Counted from the first letter of the stretch, positions 18,369-27,160 are shown. The stretch: DNA of 64,000 bases from Flectobacillus roseus (GCF_030056665.1 NZ_JASHIG010000004.1), one strand, 5' to 3'. A program made the numbers and translations. The notes: a model not told the origin generated them from the letters alone.

Positions 18369-18884
18369 TTAAAATATCGCCTTTTCTCTTTTTCCCAAAA
18401 ACGGAATCCAACTTGATTCTAGACTACCACCTAAGTCACGCAGAAACATAATAAACGAAGGTTTGAAAGGCTTGCTTCTGAGTGGCATATTTGCCTCCTC
18501 TGGTGTTAAATCTCCTTTTTTTGAATTACATCTTCGACAGGCTGTCGTGAGGTTATCCCATGTAGTACGTCCACCACGTGATTTTGGCATGACGTGGTCG
18601 AGGGTAAGGTCATCTTTGGAGCCACAATATTGACATACGTTGTGGTCACGACGGAAGATATTTTGACGAGACAAAATAACACCTTTATAAGGCATATAGA
18701 TATACTTGTGAAGGCGAATAACCGAAGGCATAGGAAAAGCCTGAGAAATACTATGTAATTGCTCGTTTTCGGATTCGGCTACCAAATCGGCCTTATTTAG
18801 GTACACTAACAAAAATGCTTTGGGAATAGAACAAACGGCTAATGCTGTGTAATCTTGATTCAATACTAAGACTTTCCGACCCAT
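18369..18884 (-). CDS. HNH endonuclease-domain protein
   Basis: A 171-residue protein. Its HNH module has zinc cysteines C84/C87 (CQYC) and C116/C119 (CRRC), the D96-H97 catalytic pair (TLDHVMPKSRGG) and N111 (WDNLTTAC). The first ~80 residues (VLNQDYTALAVCSIPKAF) are the conserved N-terminal part of a widespread stand-alone HNH family in Bacteroidota, Cyanobacteria and Actinobacteria. The biological role is unsettled. No toxin, phage or restriction gene is adjacent. It is convergent with DUF2480. Confidence 0.9.
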   Translation of the reverse strand: MGRKVLVLNQDYTALAVCSIPKAFLLVYLNKADLVAESENEQLHSISQAFPMPSVIRLHKYIYMPYKGVILSRQNIFRRDHNVCQYCGSKDDLTLDHVMPKSRGGRTTWDNLTTACRRCNSKKGDLTPEEANMPLRSKPFKPSFIMFLRDLGGSLESSWIPFLGKREKAIF

Positions 18885-19227
18885 AACTAATTCAATTTTT
18901 AGTGAACAATATGGTCATCAGCCGAAGGTATTTTGTCAGTTACCTCTACTAATGACCTCTACGCTTGAGATGTTGGAATATATGGTTGTTATGAAACATG
19001 CTTATTTTAGTAAAATTCAATCGCACAGGGCTAACAGAACGATGAAAACAAAATAGTAATAGCTATTCAAAAATGGTAGTTTTATGAAACCATTGAGTTT
19101 TCCACCTATCCGCAAATTAATGATAAATCTCAATAATACAACTCGTATATTCAAAAAATAGTTTTACCGTAATTATTTGCTAATGAATTGGTTATATACG
19201 TAATACAAGTAGGTTAGTGGGCAAAAT
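18885..19227. other. Gene-free stretch upstream of the HNH gene
   Basis: I find no coding region, tRNA, consensus promoter or strong hairpin in these 343 bp. The HNH promoter should lie near the left end but no CAAAnnTA on the plus strand marks it. Confidence 0.5.
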
Positions 19228-19347
19228 AAAAATTAAGTTATGTATTTAGACACTAGGCAACAGGCACAAGGCAAAGAGTGTTAAAATGTTATTTAATACC
19301 CACAGCCATGCTTTTTCCAAAGTCCACCACCGAAAGTCCATAGCCTC
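19228..19347 (+). repeat. Dispersed repeat R2, copy 1
   Basis: A 40-bp core, 19250-19289, starting CACTAGGCAACAGGCAC, is identical to 31069-31108. Similarity continues upstream (AAGTTATGTATTTAG versus AAGTTTTGTGTTTTAG) and, weaker, downstream to CCGAAAGTCCATAGCCTCAAA, so the unit is about 120 bp. Non-coding; it lies 3' of a small minus-strand gene. Confidence 0.7.
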
Positions 19348-19399
19348 AAATAAAAAGGTCTGTACCGAAGATATCATTCTTGGATACAGACCTTTTTAT
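19348..19399 (-). terminator. Rho-independent terminator of the small helical protein gene
   Basis: AATAAAAAGGTCTGTA (19348-19363) and TACAGACCTTTTTATT (19384-19399) form a 16-bp stem with a 20-nt loop; on the minus strand the stem ends in TTTTTATT. It begins 23 bp after the stop at 19423. Confidence 0.75.
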
Positions 19400-19422
19400 T
19401 ATGTCATAAGATTGTATAGAAA

Positions 19423-19641
19423 CTACGTTAGCCTCAGAGGTATCCTCCTTTTCAAACGATTAAAGCATTTAGTGATTAACTTTTCATACATCTTGCCATA
19501 TCTTTCAAAACACCATTCATGCAAGAACTTAATTTCATCGATGGCTAAGTTTTTAATTGCCTTTCTTAGCTCTTTTTCAAATAACTTTGCATCAAAACTT
19601 ACTTTCTCAAGTATCATTTTGACATAGTCTAAAGCTGTCAT
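19423..19641 (-). CDS. Small helical hypothetical protein (72 aa)
   Basis: This 72-residue protein opens MTALDYVKMILEKVSFD and continues with heptad-like charged helices (LFEKELRKAIKNL, DEIKFLHEWCFERYG). The pattern resembles a small protein common in Cytophagales genomes, with no known role. The support is the plausible composition, an ATG start and a good terminator directly downstream. A 113-codon reading frame on the other strand covers the same DNA but has poor composition, so I prefer this one. A DNA- or protein-binding helical bundle is possible but not shown. Confidence 0.6.
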   Translation of the reverse strand: MTALDYVKMILEKVSFDAKLFEKELRKAIKNLAIDEIKFLHEWCFERYGKMYEKLITKCFNRLKRRIPLRLT

Positions 19642-19891
19642 AGTTTAAATTAGATTTGATAATCTTGGTTTTTAAGTTATTAGGTTAAACGGTAATTTAA
19701 GTTTGAATAGTGTCTTCTTGAGGTAAAAGTCGTAAATTGCTCAACAATTAGCACTTCAGACACATAGGCATTTCTTCATCCCAAACTCAAAGTTTTCATT
19801 TTAGTGTGTCATATTCGCCAACGAATAAATCTAGAATTGAAAACAGTAAATCATTCAAAACTCATAAAATAGTATCTATTGACGAAAAACG

Positions 19892-21340
19892 GTGAAATTT
19901 ACAAATAAATATATTAATATTCCAATATTATTTTGTTTTTTATTCAGCTATTCTCTAATAGCTCAGGAAAACACGCCTACGCTTGTTTTGGGTGAAAAGA
20001 CTATCACAATGGATGGATTTTTTACCATAACAGCTGTGGTAAAAACAAATCCTGACCAGCCTTTTCCTGAATGCAAATTTCCCGAATTAATAGAATTTAC
20101 CAAACGAGGATATTCTAAGTCTATTGCTCGTTCGGTTGTTAATGGACAGCCTACGGTTACCTACAATATTACCCAAAACTACCAGCCCAAAAAAGAAGGT
20201 ACCTTAAAAATCAAACCTTTCAAGGTACTGGTTAATGGCACCGAAATCAAAAACGAGGGAGTAGTTGTGATTGTCAATAAAGCTGTGGCCAACCCTAATC
20301 CTGAAACGGAGAATGAGGAACCCCTAGCATCTGTAGCGGAAGGCAATCAAAAAGATTTGGTTAATGTAAAAGAAAATGCATTTTTGGCCATCAGCACCAA
20401 CAAATTAGCGCCTTATGTGGGAGAAAACTTTACCTTGACGCTAGCGTTTTATGTTGCCGAAAACAATACAGCCGCCTTAGAATTTGATCATAACGAAATA
20501 CAGATTCCTGAAATTATCAAAAAGATAAAACCTGAAAGTTGCTGGGAAGAAAGCTTTGGACTTACCGAAACGCAAACTTCGACGGTAAAATTGAATGGTA
20601 GAACCTATACGCAATACAAGTTTTATCAGGCAACTTTTTATCCACTTAATAACAAGAAAATTAGTATCCCTTCTGCAAACCTTCGTTTGTTAAAAGACTT
20701 TGATGAAAAAGAATCTAAAAAACGTAATTATGTTACTTTTTCGAGTAAAGCTTTTACCATACAGCCGAGAGATTTACCACCGCACCCTCTGAAGCAACAA
20801 GTATCGGTGGGCGATTTTTCGCTTAAAGAGAATGTGAGTAATAGTAAAGCTCAAACAGGGCAATCTATCGACTATCAAATTCAAATTATTGGTGATGGGA
20901 ATATCTCTGTAATTCGTTTACCCGAAGTCAAAAATGATAGTACTTTTGACTTTTTTCAACCTGATATTAACTCGATTGTATCGCCTCAAGGCAGTAAAAT
21001 TATTGGCACAAAATCTTTTACTTTTCATATTATTCCCAAACAGGCTGGTAACTTTGCAATGTCAAAGTATTTCAATTGGGTATTTTTCAATCCAACTACA
21101 GCTCAATATGATACGCTAAAGCCCAAAGTGATAATCCATACCAAGGGTCGAACTATTAGCACGGTAGATACTCCTAATGCTGAAAATTCGACGATTTATG
21201 ATGGACTAGAGAATATATCGACACCCGAAGGAACAAGCAACTTGGTGAGACTTCTCAAAAACGAAGCAAATATCATCATTATCATTATGCTGGCAGGATT
21301 GATTTATCTGTTTTTACCAGGCAAGAGAACCAGACAATAA
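19892..21340 (+). CDS. BatD-like membrane protein
   Basis: A 482-residue envelope protein starting at GTG (19892), with a signal peptide ending LIAQ, repeated beta-sandwich domains and a single C-terminal membrane helix (IIIIIMLAGLIYLFL) before a basic tail. The segments VTYNITQNYQPKKEGTLKI and TLTLAFYVAENN are typical of BatD, a component of the aerotolerance (Bat) cluster of Bacteroidota. BatA, BatB and the MoxR ATPase that usually accompany it are not adjacent, so this may be a separate paralogue. It precedes aroC by 56 bp. Confidence 0.7.
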   Translation: MKFTNKYINIPILFCFLFSYSLIAQENTPTLVLGEKTITMDGFFTITAVVKTNPDQPFPECKFPELIEFTKRGYSKSIARSVVNGQPTVTYNITQNYQPKKEGTLKIKPFKVLVNGTEIKNEGVVVIVNKAVANPNPETENEEPLASVAEGNQKDLVNVKENAFLAISTNKLAPYVGENFTLTLAFYVAENNTAALEFDHNEIQIPEIIKKIKPESCWEESFGLTETQTSTVKLNGRTYTQYKFYQATFYPLNNKKISIPSANLRLLKDFDEKESKKRNYVTFSSKAFTIQPRDLPPHPLKQQVSVGDFSLKENVSNSKAQTGQSIDYQIQIIGDGNISVIRLPEVKNDSTFDFFQPDINSIVSPQGSKIIGTKSFTFHIIPKQAGNFAMSKYFNWVFFNPTTAQYDTLKPKVIIHTKGRTISTVDTPNAENSTIYDGLENISTPEGTSNLVRLLKNEANIIIIIMLAGLIYLFLPGKRTRQ

Positions 21341-21396
21341 CATCGACTCATGGGCAATTTGAAGTACCCCTTGCCACGAGTCAAATCATTCAAAAA

Positions 21397-22506
21397 ATGA
21401 GCAGTACATACGGTAAATTATTTAAAATTAGCACTTTTGGTGAATCGCACGGACAAGCAGTTGGGGTAGTGGTAGATGGATGTCCAGCAGGAATTCCTTT
21501 TGATGCTGAATTTATTCAAAGTGAGTTAGACCGCCGTAAGCCAGGGCAGTCACGTATCACAACACAACGTCGCGAGGCTGATGAGTTTCAGGTAGTTTCA
21601 GGTGTATTTGAAGGAAAAACCACTGGTACGCCTATCGCTATGTTGGTTTGGAATGGCGATCAACGTTCGAAAGACTATTCACATATTGCTCAACAATTCA
21701 GACCTTCGCATGCCGATTTTACTTATCAAGCCAAATACGGTGTCCGTGATTATCGTGGTGGTGGTCGTAGTTCGGCTCGTGAAACGGTGGCTCGTGTTGC
21801 AGCAGGTGCTTTGGCAAAGTTGGTATTAAAAAATATTGGTATAGATATCAAAGCTTACGTTTCGCAAGTAGGTAAGTTAAAATTAGAAAAATCATATCAG
21901 GAGCTCAACTTGGCATTGGCAGAGGAAAACGCCGTTCGTTGTCCAGACCCAGCCTTAGCCCAAGAAATGTTCGACTATATTGATGAAACTCGTAAAAAGG
22001 GAGATTCAATTGGTGGAATCGTAGACTGCGTGGTAACAGGTACACCTGTAGGCTTAGGCGAACCTGTTTTTGATAAACTTCATGCCGAACTTGGTAAAGC
22101 TATGTTAAGTATCAATGCCGTAAAAGGTTTTGAATATGGCAGTGGTTTTGCTGGCGTAGAAATGTACGGCTCTGAGCACAACGACGAGTTTTTTATCGAA
22201 GACGAACAAGTAAAAACCAAATCCAATCATTCTGGAGGTATCCAAGGTGGTATTTCAAATGGGGCAGATATTTACTTCAGAACAGCCTTCAAGCCAGTCG
22301 CAACCATTATGCAGGACCAAGCGAGTGTGGATCAAGAAGGTAATATTGTTACGGTATCAGGTAAAGGCCGCCACGATCCATGTGTAGTACCACGTGCTGT
22401 ACCTATCGTAGAAGCAATGGCAGCCTTGGTTTTAGTAGATTTTTACCTTCGTAACCGTGCCACACAAGGGTTGGCTTATGAACAAGAAGAAAAATTAGAG
22501 TTTTAA
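21397..22506 (+). CDS. aroC: Chorismate synthase
   Basis: A 369-residue FMN-dependent enzyme converting 5-enolpyruvylshikimate-3-phosphate to chorismate, the last step of the shikimate pathway. It shows the signatures STFGESHGQAVGVVVDG (about 12-28), RDYRGGGRSSARETVARVA and GRHDPCVVPRAVPIVEAM. Its length is close to the E. coli enzyme (361 residues). It shares one base with tadA (TAATG), so the two are translationally coupled, though they have no metabolic link. Confidence 0.98.
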   Translation: MSSTYGKLFKISTFGESHGQAVGVVVDGCPAGIPFDAEFIQSELDRRKPGQSRITTQRREADEFQVVSGVFEGKTTGTPIAMLVWNGDQRSKDYSHIAQQFRPSHADFTYQAKYGVRDYRGGGRSSARETVARVAAGALAKLVLKNIGIDIKAYVSQVGKLKLEKSYQELNLALAEENAVRCPDPALAQEMFDYIDETRKKGDSIGGIVDCVVTGTPVGLGEPVFDKLHAELGKAMLSINAVKGFEYGSGFAGVEMYGSEHNDEFFIEDEQVKTKSNHSGGIQGGISNGADIYFRTAFKPVATIMQDQASVDQEGNIVTVSGKGRHDPCVVPRAVPIVEAMAALVLVDFYLRNRATQGLAYEQEEKLEF

Positions 22507-22958
22507 TGCAAAAGAATAATTCCCTTTTTTCAGATGAGTACTTTATGCAATTGGCACTTTACCAAGCAGAGATGGCCATGGAAAAAGGGGAAATTCCAGT
22601 GGGAGCAGTGGTCGTTTGTCAAAATACCATTATTGCCAAAGCACATAATCAGACCGAACTATTGCAGGATGTGACCGCTCATGCCGAAATGTTGGCGCTA
22701 ACGGCAGCGGCTAATACACTAGGAGCAAAATACCTTCGAGATTGTACTTTGTATGTAACTCTTGAGCCTTGTATTATGTGTGGCGGGGCTTTATATTGGT
22801 CTCAAATAGGGAAAATCGTCATTGGTACCATGGACGATAAAAGGGGGTGTTCGAAAGTGAGTCCAAAAATTTATCACCCCAAAACACAAATTATCACTGG
22901 CGTATTGGAAGAGACTTGTGAAGCTATGCTGAAAAGCTTTTTCAAAAAACTACGTTAG
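22506..22958 (+). CDS. tadA: tRNA-specific adenosine deaminase TadA
   Basis: A 150-residue cytidine-deaminase-fold enzyme with HAE (TAHAEMLAL) and PCxxC (LEPCIMCGGAL) zinc motifs and the TadA-type helix ALYQAEMAMEKGEIPVGAV. It converts A34 to inosine in the tRNA-Arg(ACG) anticodon. The ATG overlaps the aroC stop by one base. Guanine or cytosine deaminases of the same fold are less likely given the N-terminal region. Confidence 0.92.
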   Translation: MQKNNSLFSDEYFMQLALYQAEMAMEKGEIPVGAVVVCQNTIIAKAHNQTELLQDVTAHAEMLALTAAANTLGAKYLRDCTLYVTLEPCIMCGGALYWSQIGKIVIGTMDDKRGCSKVSPKIYHPKTQIITGVLEETCEAMLKSFFKKLR

Positions 22959-23189
22959 CATATTCTTCATACCATTGGCTCATTCAGTTCTTAGATTTTC
23001 CTTAATAAACAAACTTTACAGGAACTTATAGCCTCTGAAGGCAGTTTTTTAGTCAAAGACTCTTAGTCACCAACAACGACGACTTGGTTACAGGTTGTTT
23101 TTATCAATCTACATGATTCATTGGACAGTCTATTTCTAAAGCACTTGACAGATATATTTTAAACTCAATTAACTTAATTAACTTAAAAA

Positions 23190-23801
23190 ATGGCATTCGT
23201 ATTAGACCCACTACCATACGCTAACGACGCGTTGGAGCCGCATTTTGATGCATTGACAATGGAAATCCACCATGACCGTCACCACAATGCTTACGTAACA
23301 AACTTGAACGCTGCTGTAGCAGGTACAGAATTAGAAGGTAAGTCTTTGGAAGAACTTTTGGCTTCTATCAGCACGCTTTCACCAGCAGTTCGTAACAACG
23401 GCGGTGGTCACTTCAACCACAACTTGTTCTGGAATATTCTTTCTCCAAACGGTGGTGGTGCTCCAGTAGGTGCATTGGCTGAAGCTATCAATGCTAAATT
23501 TGGTTCTTTCGATGAGTTCAAAGCTGAATTCAAAAAAGCGGCTATCAGTCGTTTTGGTTCAGGCTGGGCTTGGTTAGTAGCTCAAAAAGATGGTTCTGTT
23601 GCTATCTCTTCTACGCCAAACCAAGACAACCCATTGATGGACGTAGCTGATGTTAAAGGTTTTCCTGTAATCGGATTAGACGTTTGGGAACACGCTTACT
23701 ACTTGAAGTTCCAAAACAAACGCCCAGATTATATCGACGCATTCTGGAATGTAATTGACTGGAATATTGCTGAAGCTAGATACCAATCAGCTAAAGCCTA
23801 G
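23190..23801 (+). CDS. sodA: Superoxide dismutase (Fe/Mn)
   Basis: A 203-residue cytoplasmic enzyme turning superoxide into hydrogen peroxide and oxygen. Metal ligands are H27 (MEIHHDRHH), H77 (HFNHNLFW), D164 and H168 (LDVWEHAYY). GGGHFNHNLF and GSGWAWLV are family signatures. Fe versus Mn use cannot be decided by eye. The gene stands alone, with a strong inverted repeat just downstream. The 230 bp before it hold no consensus promoter that I recognise. Confidence 0.96.
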   Translation: MAFVLDPLPYANDALEPHFDALTMEIHHDRHHNAYVTNLNAAVAGTELEGKSLEELLASISTLSPAVRNNGGGHFNHNLFWNILSPNGGGAPVGALAEAINAKFGSFDEFKAEFKKAAISRFGSGWAWLVAQKDGSVAISSTPNQDNPLMDVADVKGFPVIGLDVWEHAYYLKFQNKRPDYIDAFWNVIDWNIAEARYQSAKA

Positions 23802-23813
23802 ATAATCAAAAAC

Positions 23814-23866
23814 TTAGGCAATACTTTGATTTTTTTTGTAAAAAAAAGCTTCAAAGTATTGCCTAA
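23814..23866 (+). terminator. Inverted repeat after sodA
   Basis: TTAGGCAATACTTTGA (23814-23829) and TCAAAGTATTGCCTAA (23851-23866) are perfectly complementary; inside them T8 faces A8. No T run follows, so it may act in RNA stabilisation as well as termination. It separates sodA from the tRNA gene. Confidence 0.65.
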
Positions 23867-23904
23867 TACTGATAAAATACCTAATTTTGCATCACCAAAA
23901 AAAC

Positions 23905-23982
23905 GGAGAGTGTAGCTCAGTTGGTTAGAGCATCGGTTTGTGGTACCGAGGGTCGTGGGTTCGAGCCCCATCATTCTCCCCA
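23905..23982 (+). tRNA. tRNA-His (GTG)
   Basis: The cloverleaf is complete. An 8-bp acceptor stem GGAGAGTG/CATTCTCC includes the extra G-1:C73 pair diagnostic of bacterial tRNA-His, D arm around GTAGCTCAGTTGGTTAGAGC, anticodon stem TCGGT/ACCGA with loop TTGTGGT (anticodon GTG at 23940-23942), and T arm GGTTCGAGCC. CCA is encoded (23980-23982). Confidence 0.97.
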
Positions 23983-24012
23983 AAAGGTTATCTGAAAAGA
24001 TAACCTTTTTTA
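23983..24012 (+). terminator. Terminator of the tRNA-His gene
   Basis: AAAGGTTATCT, loop GAAA and AGATAACCTTT form an 11-bp stem followed by TTTTATTTT. It begins one base after the encoded CCA and also lies just beyond the stop of the convergent serine hydrolase gene (24024). Confidence 0.85.
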
Positions 24013-24023
24013 TTTTATCCCAA

Positions 24024-24950
24024 TCAGTACCATTTTTCTATCCCTGCTGGTGCTGTCCATTGGAATTTAGGCTCGTAATGTTCCCAAACTATTTTTGAAA
24101 CATTTCTCAATAATTGATACCCTTCGTTATTTCTTGTCCATGATTCGTCCTTTTGATTTTTAGTCGTAACACAAACTACATAATCACCAGAAGGCGCATT
24201 TACTAAAAAGACCTCAGATCTTGACTGATTCACGGCACCTTGTTTAGAGGCCACCTGAACCGTTGGAGGAATTTGACTTAGTGCTTCGCCATCCCAATAA
24301 ATCCTCACCATATTACGATAAATACGCTCACTGGCAGCAGGGCTAATTACTTCTCCTTTTCTAATTTTTACTAATAATTCAGCCATTTCTCTAGGGGTAG
24401 TTTGTCCCCAGCCATAAATTTTACGATAGGACTCACGACCAGCAGTGCGCGAGTTGACTCTTGTATTTTCAAATCCATTGGCAGCTAACCATTCATTGAT
24501 GGCAGTACCAGTAGCCATAGCCTGACACCAAAGACTGGCGGTATTGTCAGAAGTAGTAATCATCAACATGGCAACCTTACTCAAAGCTATTTTTTCACCA
24601 TCCTTAAACGATCCTAAAATATCTTCTCCAGCATACAAAAGTGAGTCTCTGTAAGTCAGAATTGCATGATAATCGAGTTCGCCCTTTTCGATTTTGTTGA
24701 ACAAACCAATGGTTATAGGCACCTTAATCATACTTGCTGTTGGAAAAATGGTATCTGCTTGAATAGCTACTCCCGTATTCTTTTTCAAATGTTTCACATA
24801 AATACCTGCCACACCCTGAAAGTCTTTTACGAGCATTTGAAGCTTTTTTTCCAATGCTTTATCCGTTTTGAAAGAATTAGTGGGAGCTTGAGCAAAGAGT
24901 TGAGAAGAAAATAAAATGAACAGAATCTTGAGGTAAAATGTTTTTCTCAT
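24024..24950 (-). CDS. Class A beta-lactamase-fold serine hydrolase
   Basis: A 308-residue exported protein with a signal peptide ending LFAQ. Penicillin-recognising motifs are S73-M-I-K76 (SxxK), S134-D135-N136 (SDN) and K236-Q237-G238 in place of the usual KTG. TTPREMAELL matches the helix after the omega loop, but I do not see the ExxLN omega-loop motif that supplies the deacylating Glu166 of true class A enzymes. It may thus be a DD-peptidase-like or other hydrolase rather than a resistance enzyme. It lies alone, convergent with tRNA-His. Confidence 0.8.
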   Translation of the reverse strand: MRKTFYLKILFILFSSQLFAQAPTNSFKTDKALEKKLQMLVKDFQGVAGIYVKHLKKNTGVAIQADTIFPTASMIKVPITIGLFNKIEKGELDYHAILTYRDSLLYAGEDILGSFKDGEKIALSKVAMLMITTSDNTASLWCQAMATGTAINEWLAANGFENTRVNSRTAGRESYRKIYGWGQTTPREMAELLVKIRKGEVISPAASERIYRNMVRIYWDGEALSQIPPTVQVASKQGAVNQSRSEVFLVNAPSGDYVVCVTTKNQKDESWTRNNEGYQLLRNVSKIVWEHYEPKFQWTAPAGIEKWY

Positions 24951-25047
24951 AGTTTTTGATGAAATTGTTAAAAGTTTACAAAAGGCAAACGCCTTTCAAC
25001 CAATTTACTATTTATCGAGCAATTACAATCTCTCTTGTACCTATAAA

Positions 25048-25494
25048 ATGCAACAATTCATTTTTATTTTCTTAGCTTTTCTTTGTGGGGCAGTATTTCC
25101 TACGCAGGCTGCATTTAATGGTAAAATGGCCGCAATTGTAGGTCATCCAATTTTAGCGGCTATTCTGTCATTCATTACGGGGCTCATTGCCTTGATAGTT
25201 TATGCCATTGTTGCCCAGATACCCATGCAACAATTTACGGCGTTTCGTACTGCGCCTTGGTATGTCTGGCTGGCTGGAATCTTAGGTGCTTTTTATGTAA
25301 GCACGATTGTGGTATTGATGCCACGATTAGGAGTAGCACTAACTTTTGGTTTGGTGATAGCTGGACAAATGACTATTTCGATACTAATGGACCATTTTGG
25401 TTTATTTAATCTTCCTGTACGTGAAATATCGGCAGGACGCCTCTTGGGGGCACTTTTATTATTAGCAGGTGTTGTACTTATTCGTAAATTCTGA
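25048..25494 (+). CDS. YdcZ/DUF606-type small membrane transporter
   Basis: A 148-residue protein with five probable membrane helices, opening FIFIFLAFLCGAVFPTQAAFNGKMA and with GVALTFGLVIAGQMTISILMDHFG, typical of the DMT-superfamily half-length DUF606 proteins. These are thought to act as dimers in small-molecule export; the substrate is not known. The stop codon overlaps the start of the Nudix gene by one base (TGATG), so the two are translated together. Confidence 0.85.
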   Translation: MQQFIFIFLAFLCGAVFPTQAAFNGKMAAIVGHPILAAILSFITGLIALIVYAIVAQIPMQQFTAFRTAPWYVWLAGILGAFYVSTIVVLMPRLGVALTFGLVIAGQMTISILMDHFGLFNLPVREISAGRLLGALLLLAGVVLIRKF

Positions 25495-26015
25495 TGACAA
25501 AAATGAAATTTTGTCCACAATGTGGAAAAGAACTCGTGTATAAAATCAAAGATGGTAGAGATAGACATTTTTGTCCCGACGAAAGCGAATGTGGATATGT
25601 TTACTGGAACAATCCCGTTCCTGTGGTAGCCGCCATCGTAGAACATGAAGGAGAAATTATTTTAGCACGAAATGCCGCCTGGCCAGCTACTTGGTATGCC
25701 CTCATTACAGGATTTCTAGAGTCTGGAGAGACGCCAGAAGAGGGAATTATTCGAGAAGTAAAAGAAGAACTAAATCTTGACGGCGAAATCGTAGAATTGG
25801 TAGGCCTATATGAATTTCATCGAATGAACCAGTTGATTATTGCCTATCACATCAAAGCTACGGGAAATATTGAGCTTTCAGAGGAATTAGTAGATTACAA
25901 ACGTCTAAAGCCTGAAGAAATTAAGCCTTGGCCAGCAGGCACTGGACGAGCTGTACAAGATTGGCAAGCTAAAAGAGGTATTTTCAATGAAATGTTTGAT
26001 TTTACAAAAGGCTAA
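25494..26015 (+). CDS. Nudix hydrolase with N-terminal zinc ribbon
   Basis: A 173-residue enzyme. The Nudix box GFLESGETPEEGIIREVKEE (about 76-95) fits GX5EX7REUXEE. An N-terminal CPQCGKEL...HFCPDESECGYVYW ribbon is like that of NADH pyrophosphatases (NudC). It probably hydrolyses a nucleoside diphosphate derivative, but the SQPWPFPxS motif specific to NudC is absent. It is coupled to the upstream transporter gene. Start codons at 25494 and 25503 are both possible. Confidence 0.88.
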   Translation: MTKMKFCPQCGKELVYKIKDGRDRHFCPDESECGYVYWNNPVPVVAAIVEHEGEIILARNAAWPATWYALITGFLESGETPEEGIIREVKEELNLDGEIVELVGLYEFHRMNQLIIAYHIKATGNIELSEELVDYKRLKPEEIKPWPAGTGRAVQDWQAKRGIFNEMFDFTKG

Positions 26016-26022
26016 TTAACCA

Positions 26023-26042
26023 CGGGTGAATCATTTCACCCG
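26023..26042 (+). terminator. Short hairpin after the Nudix gene
   Basis: CGGGTGAA (26023-26030), loop TCAT, TTCACCCG (26035-26042) form a perfect 8-bp stem seven bases after the Nudix stop codon. No T run follows, so termination is uncertain. Confidence 0.5.
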
Positions 26043-26153
26043 CTAGGTAGAATTGATGGTCTGTGACGAAACGTAATGTTAACTTTAACACTAATCTCTT
26101 CAATGCAATTAAGTAAAAACCGCTTTTAGTACATTTATTTGCCTCTCACAACT

Positions 26154-27086
26154 ATGAAAAACATCTCTCTTCGCTTTCTTTGGATTGCGTTTATGTTGCT
26201 GTGTCAACATAGCTTTAGCCAAAAGTTTTTTGATCCTTCGGTCAAAAAAGTATTATTTCTAGGAAATAGTATTACGTATTCGGGCGAATATATACAGCTA
26301 TTCGAAACGATTTATCGTTTACAAAATCCAGATAGTAAGGTAGAGTTTTATAATTGTGGACTTCCGAGCGAGACCGTTTCAGGACTTTCGGAAGAAGGGC
26401 ACGCCAATGGTCGATTCCCTCGCCCAGTATTATTTGAGCGTCTTGATAGGGTTTTGAAAATGATTCATCCAGATGTTGTTATTGCTACTTACGGCATCAA
26501 CGATGGTATTTATCAGCCTTTTTCAGAAGAACGTTTTTTGAAATTTCAGGAAGGTATCCAAAAGCTTCATCAACAAGTAGAAGCTATGGGAGCGAAGATT
26601 ATCCATTTAACTCCCTCGGTTTATGAAGAAAAGAAAAAAGAGGCAACTTTCAATTACGCCGAAGTCATGGATCGCTATGCTCAATGGCTTATTGCACAAA
26701 AAAAATGGGAGATAATCGATACCCATTTCCCAATGAAAAAGGCGTTGGAAGAAGCTAAAAAGAAAAACCCAGATGCTACATTCGCTTCCGATGGTGTGCA
26801 TCCCAACTCGCAGGGACACTGGATAATCTGTAGAAATATGTTGACCTATTTTGGTTTGAAAAAAGCCAAAAATGCAGAAGTTTGGACAGAATTATACCCC
26901 AATCGCTCGGTAAGTAATTTGTTGTTACTTTTTCAGAAAATCCAAACAAGACATAATATCCTCAAAAATGCTTGGCTTCGCGCTACCCAACACACACGTC
27001 CAGAAATGCCAGAGGGTTTACCCATGGATGAAGCACTCACAAAAGCAAAAGCATTACAAGCAGAAATAGATAGCCTTTTAAGATAA
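26154..27086 (+). CDS. Secreted SGNH/GDSL hydrolase
   Basis: A 310-residue protein with a signal peptide ending SFSQ. Block I is VLFLGNSITYSG (catalytic Ser after GN), block III TYGINDG, block V DGVHPNSQGH with the Asp-His pair. SGNH enzymes remove acyl groups from polysaccharides, lipids or xenobiotics; the N-terminal signal points to a periplasmic or surface substrate. I take the ATG at 26154, since extension to a TTG five codons earlier adds no useful sequence. It is followed 96 bp later by the LytS gene. Confidence 0.85.
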   Translation: MKNISLRFLWIAFMLLCQHSFSQKFFDPSVKKVLFLGNSITYSGEYIQLFETIYRLQNPDSKVEFYNCGLPSETVSGLSEEGHANGRFPRPVLFERLDRVLKMIHPDVVIATYGINDGIYQPFSEERFLKFQEGIQKLHQQVEAMGAKIIHLTPSVYEEKKKEATFNYAEVMDRYAQWLIAQKKWEIIDTHFPMKKALEEAKKKNPDATFASDGVHPNSQGHWIICRNMLTYFGLKKAKNAEVWTELYPNRSVSNLLLLFQKIQTRHNILKNAWLRATQHTRPEMPEGLPMDEALTKAKALQAEIDSLLR

Positions 27087-27152
27087 GAACCTTTTCACAG
27101 ACAAGCTTTTCCTATTCACCGATAAAGCTCAGTTAACTACCTATTTTTTTTG

Positions 27153-27160
27153 TAGATTTG
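27153..27160 (+). promoter_or_regulatory. Possible -7 element before the LytS-type kinase
   Basis: TAGATTTG fits TAnnTTTG and lies 22 bp before the ATG at 27183. No TTTG lies 19 bp upstream. Weak support only. Confidence 0.3.

Noticed and set aside
18369..18884. HNH protein as part of a mobile intron, restriction or phage-defence system
   Set aside because: Neighbours are housekeeping genes and no methyltransferase, intron boundary or defence gene is adjacent.
19286..19627. A 113-codon plus-strand reading frame covering the small helical protein gene
   Set aside because: Its amino-acid composition is unusual for a real protein, it begins within repeat R2, and it crosses the terminator hairpin; the minus-strand frame is more convincing.
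20934..21119. A 61-codon frame inside the BatD-like gene
   Set aside because: It is an out-of-frame overlap in a supported gene, without start signal or sensible composition.
23798..23983. A 61-codon minus-strand frame over the tRNA-His gene
   Set aside because: It is the translation of the tRNA gene and of the sodA terminator in reverse; such frames are a frequent artefact.
24024..24950. Calling the serine hydrolase an antibiotic-resistance beta-lactamase
   Set aside because: KTG is replaced by KQG and the deacylating Glu motif is not visible, so the resistance label is not supported.
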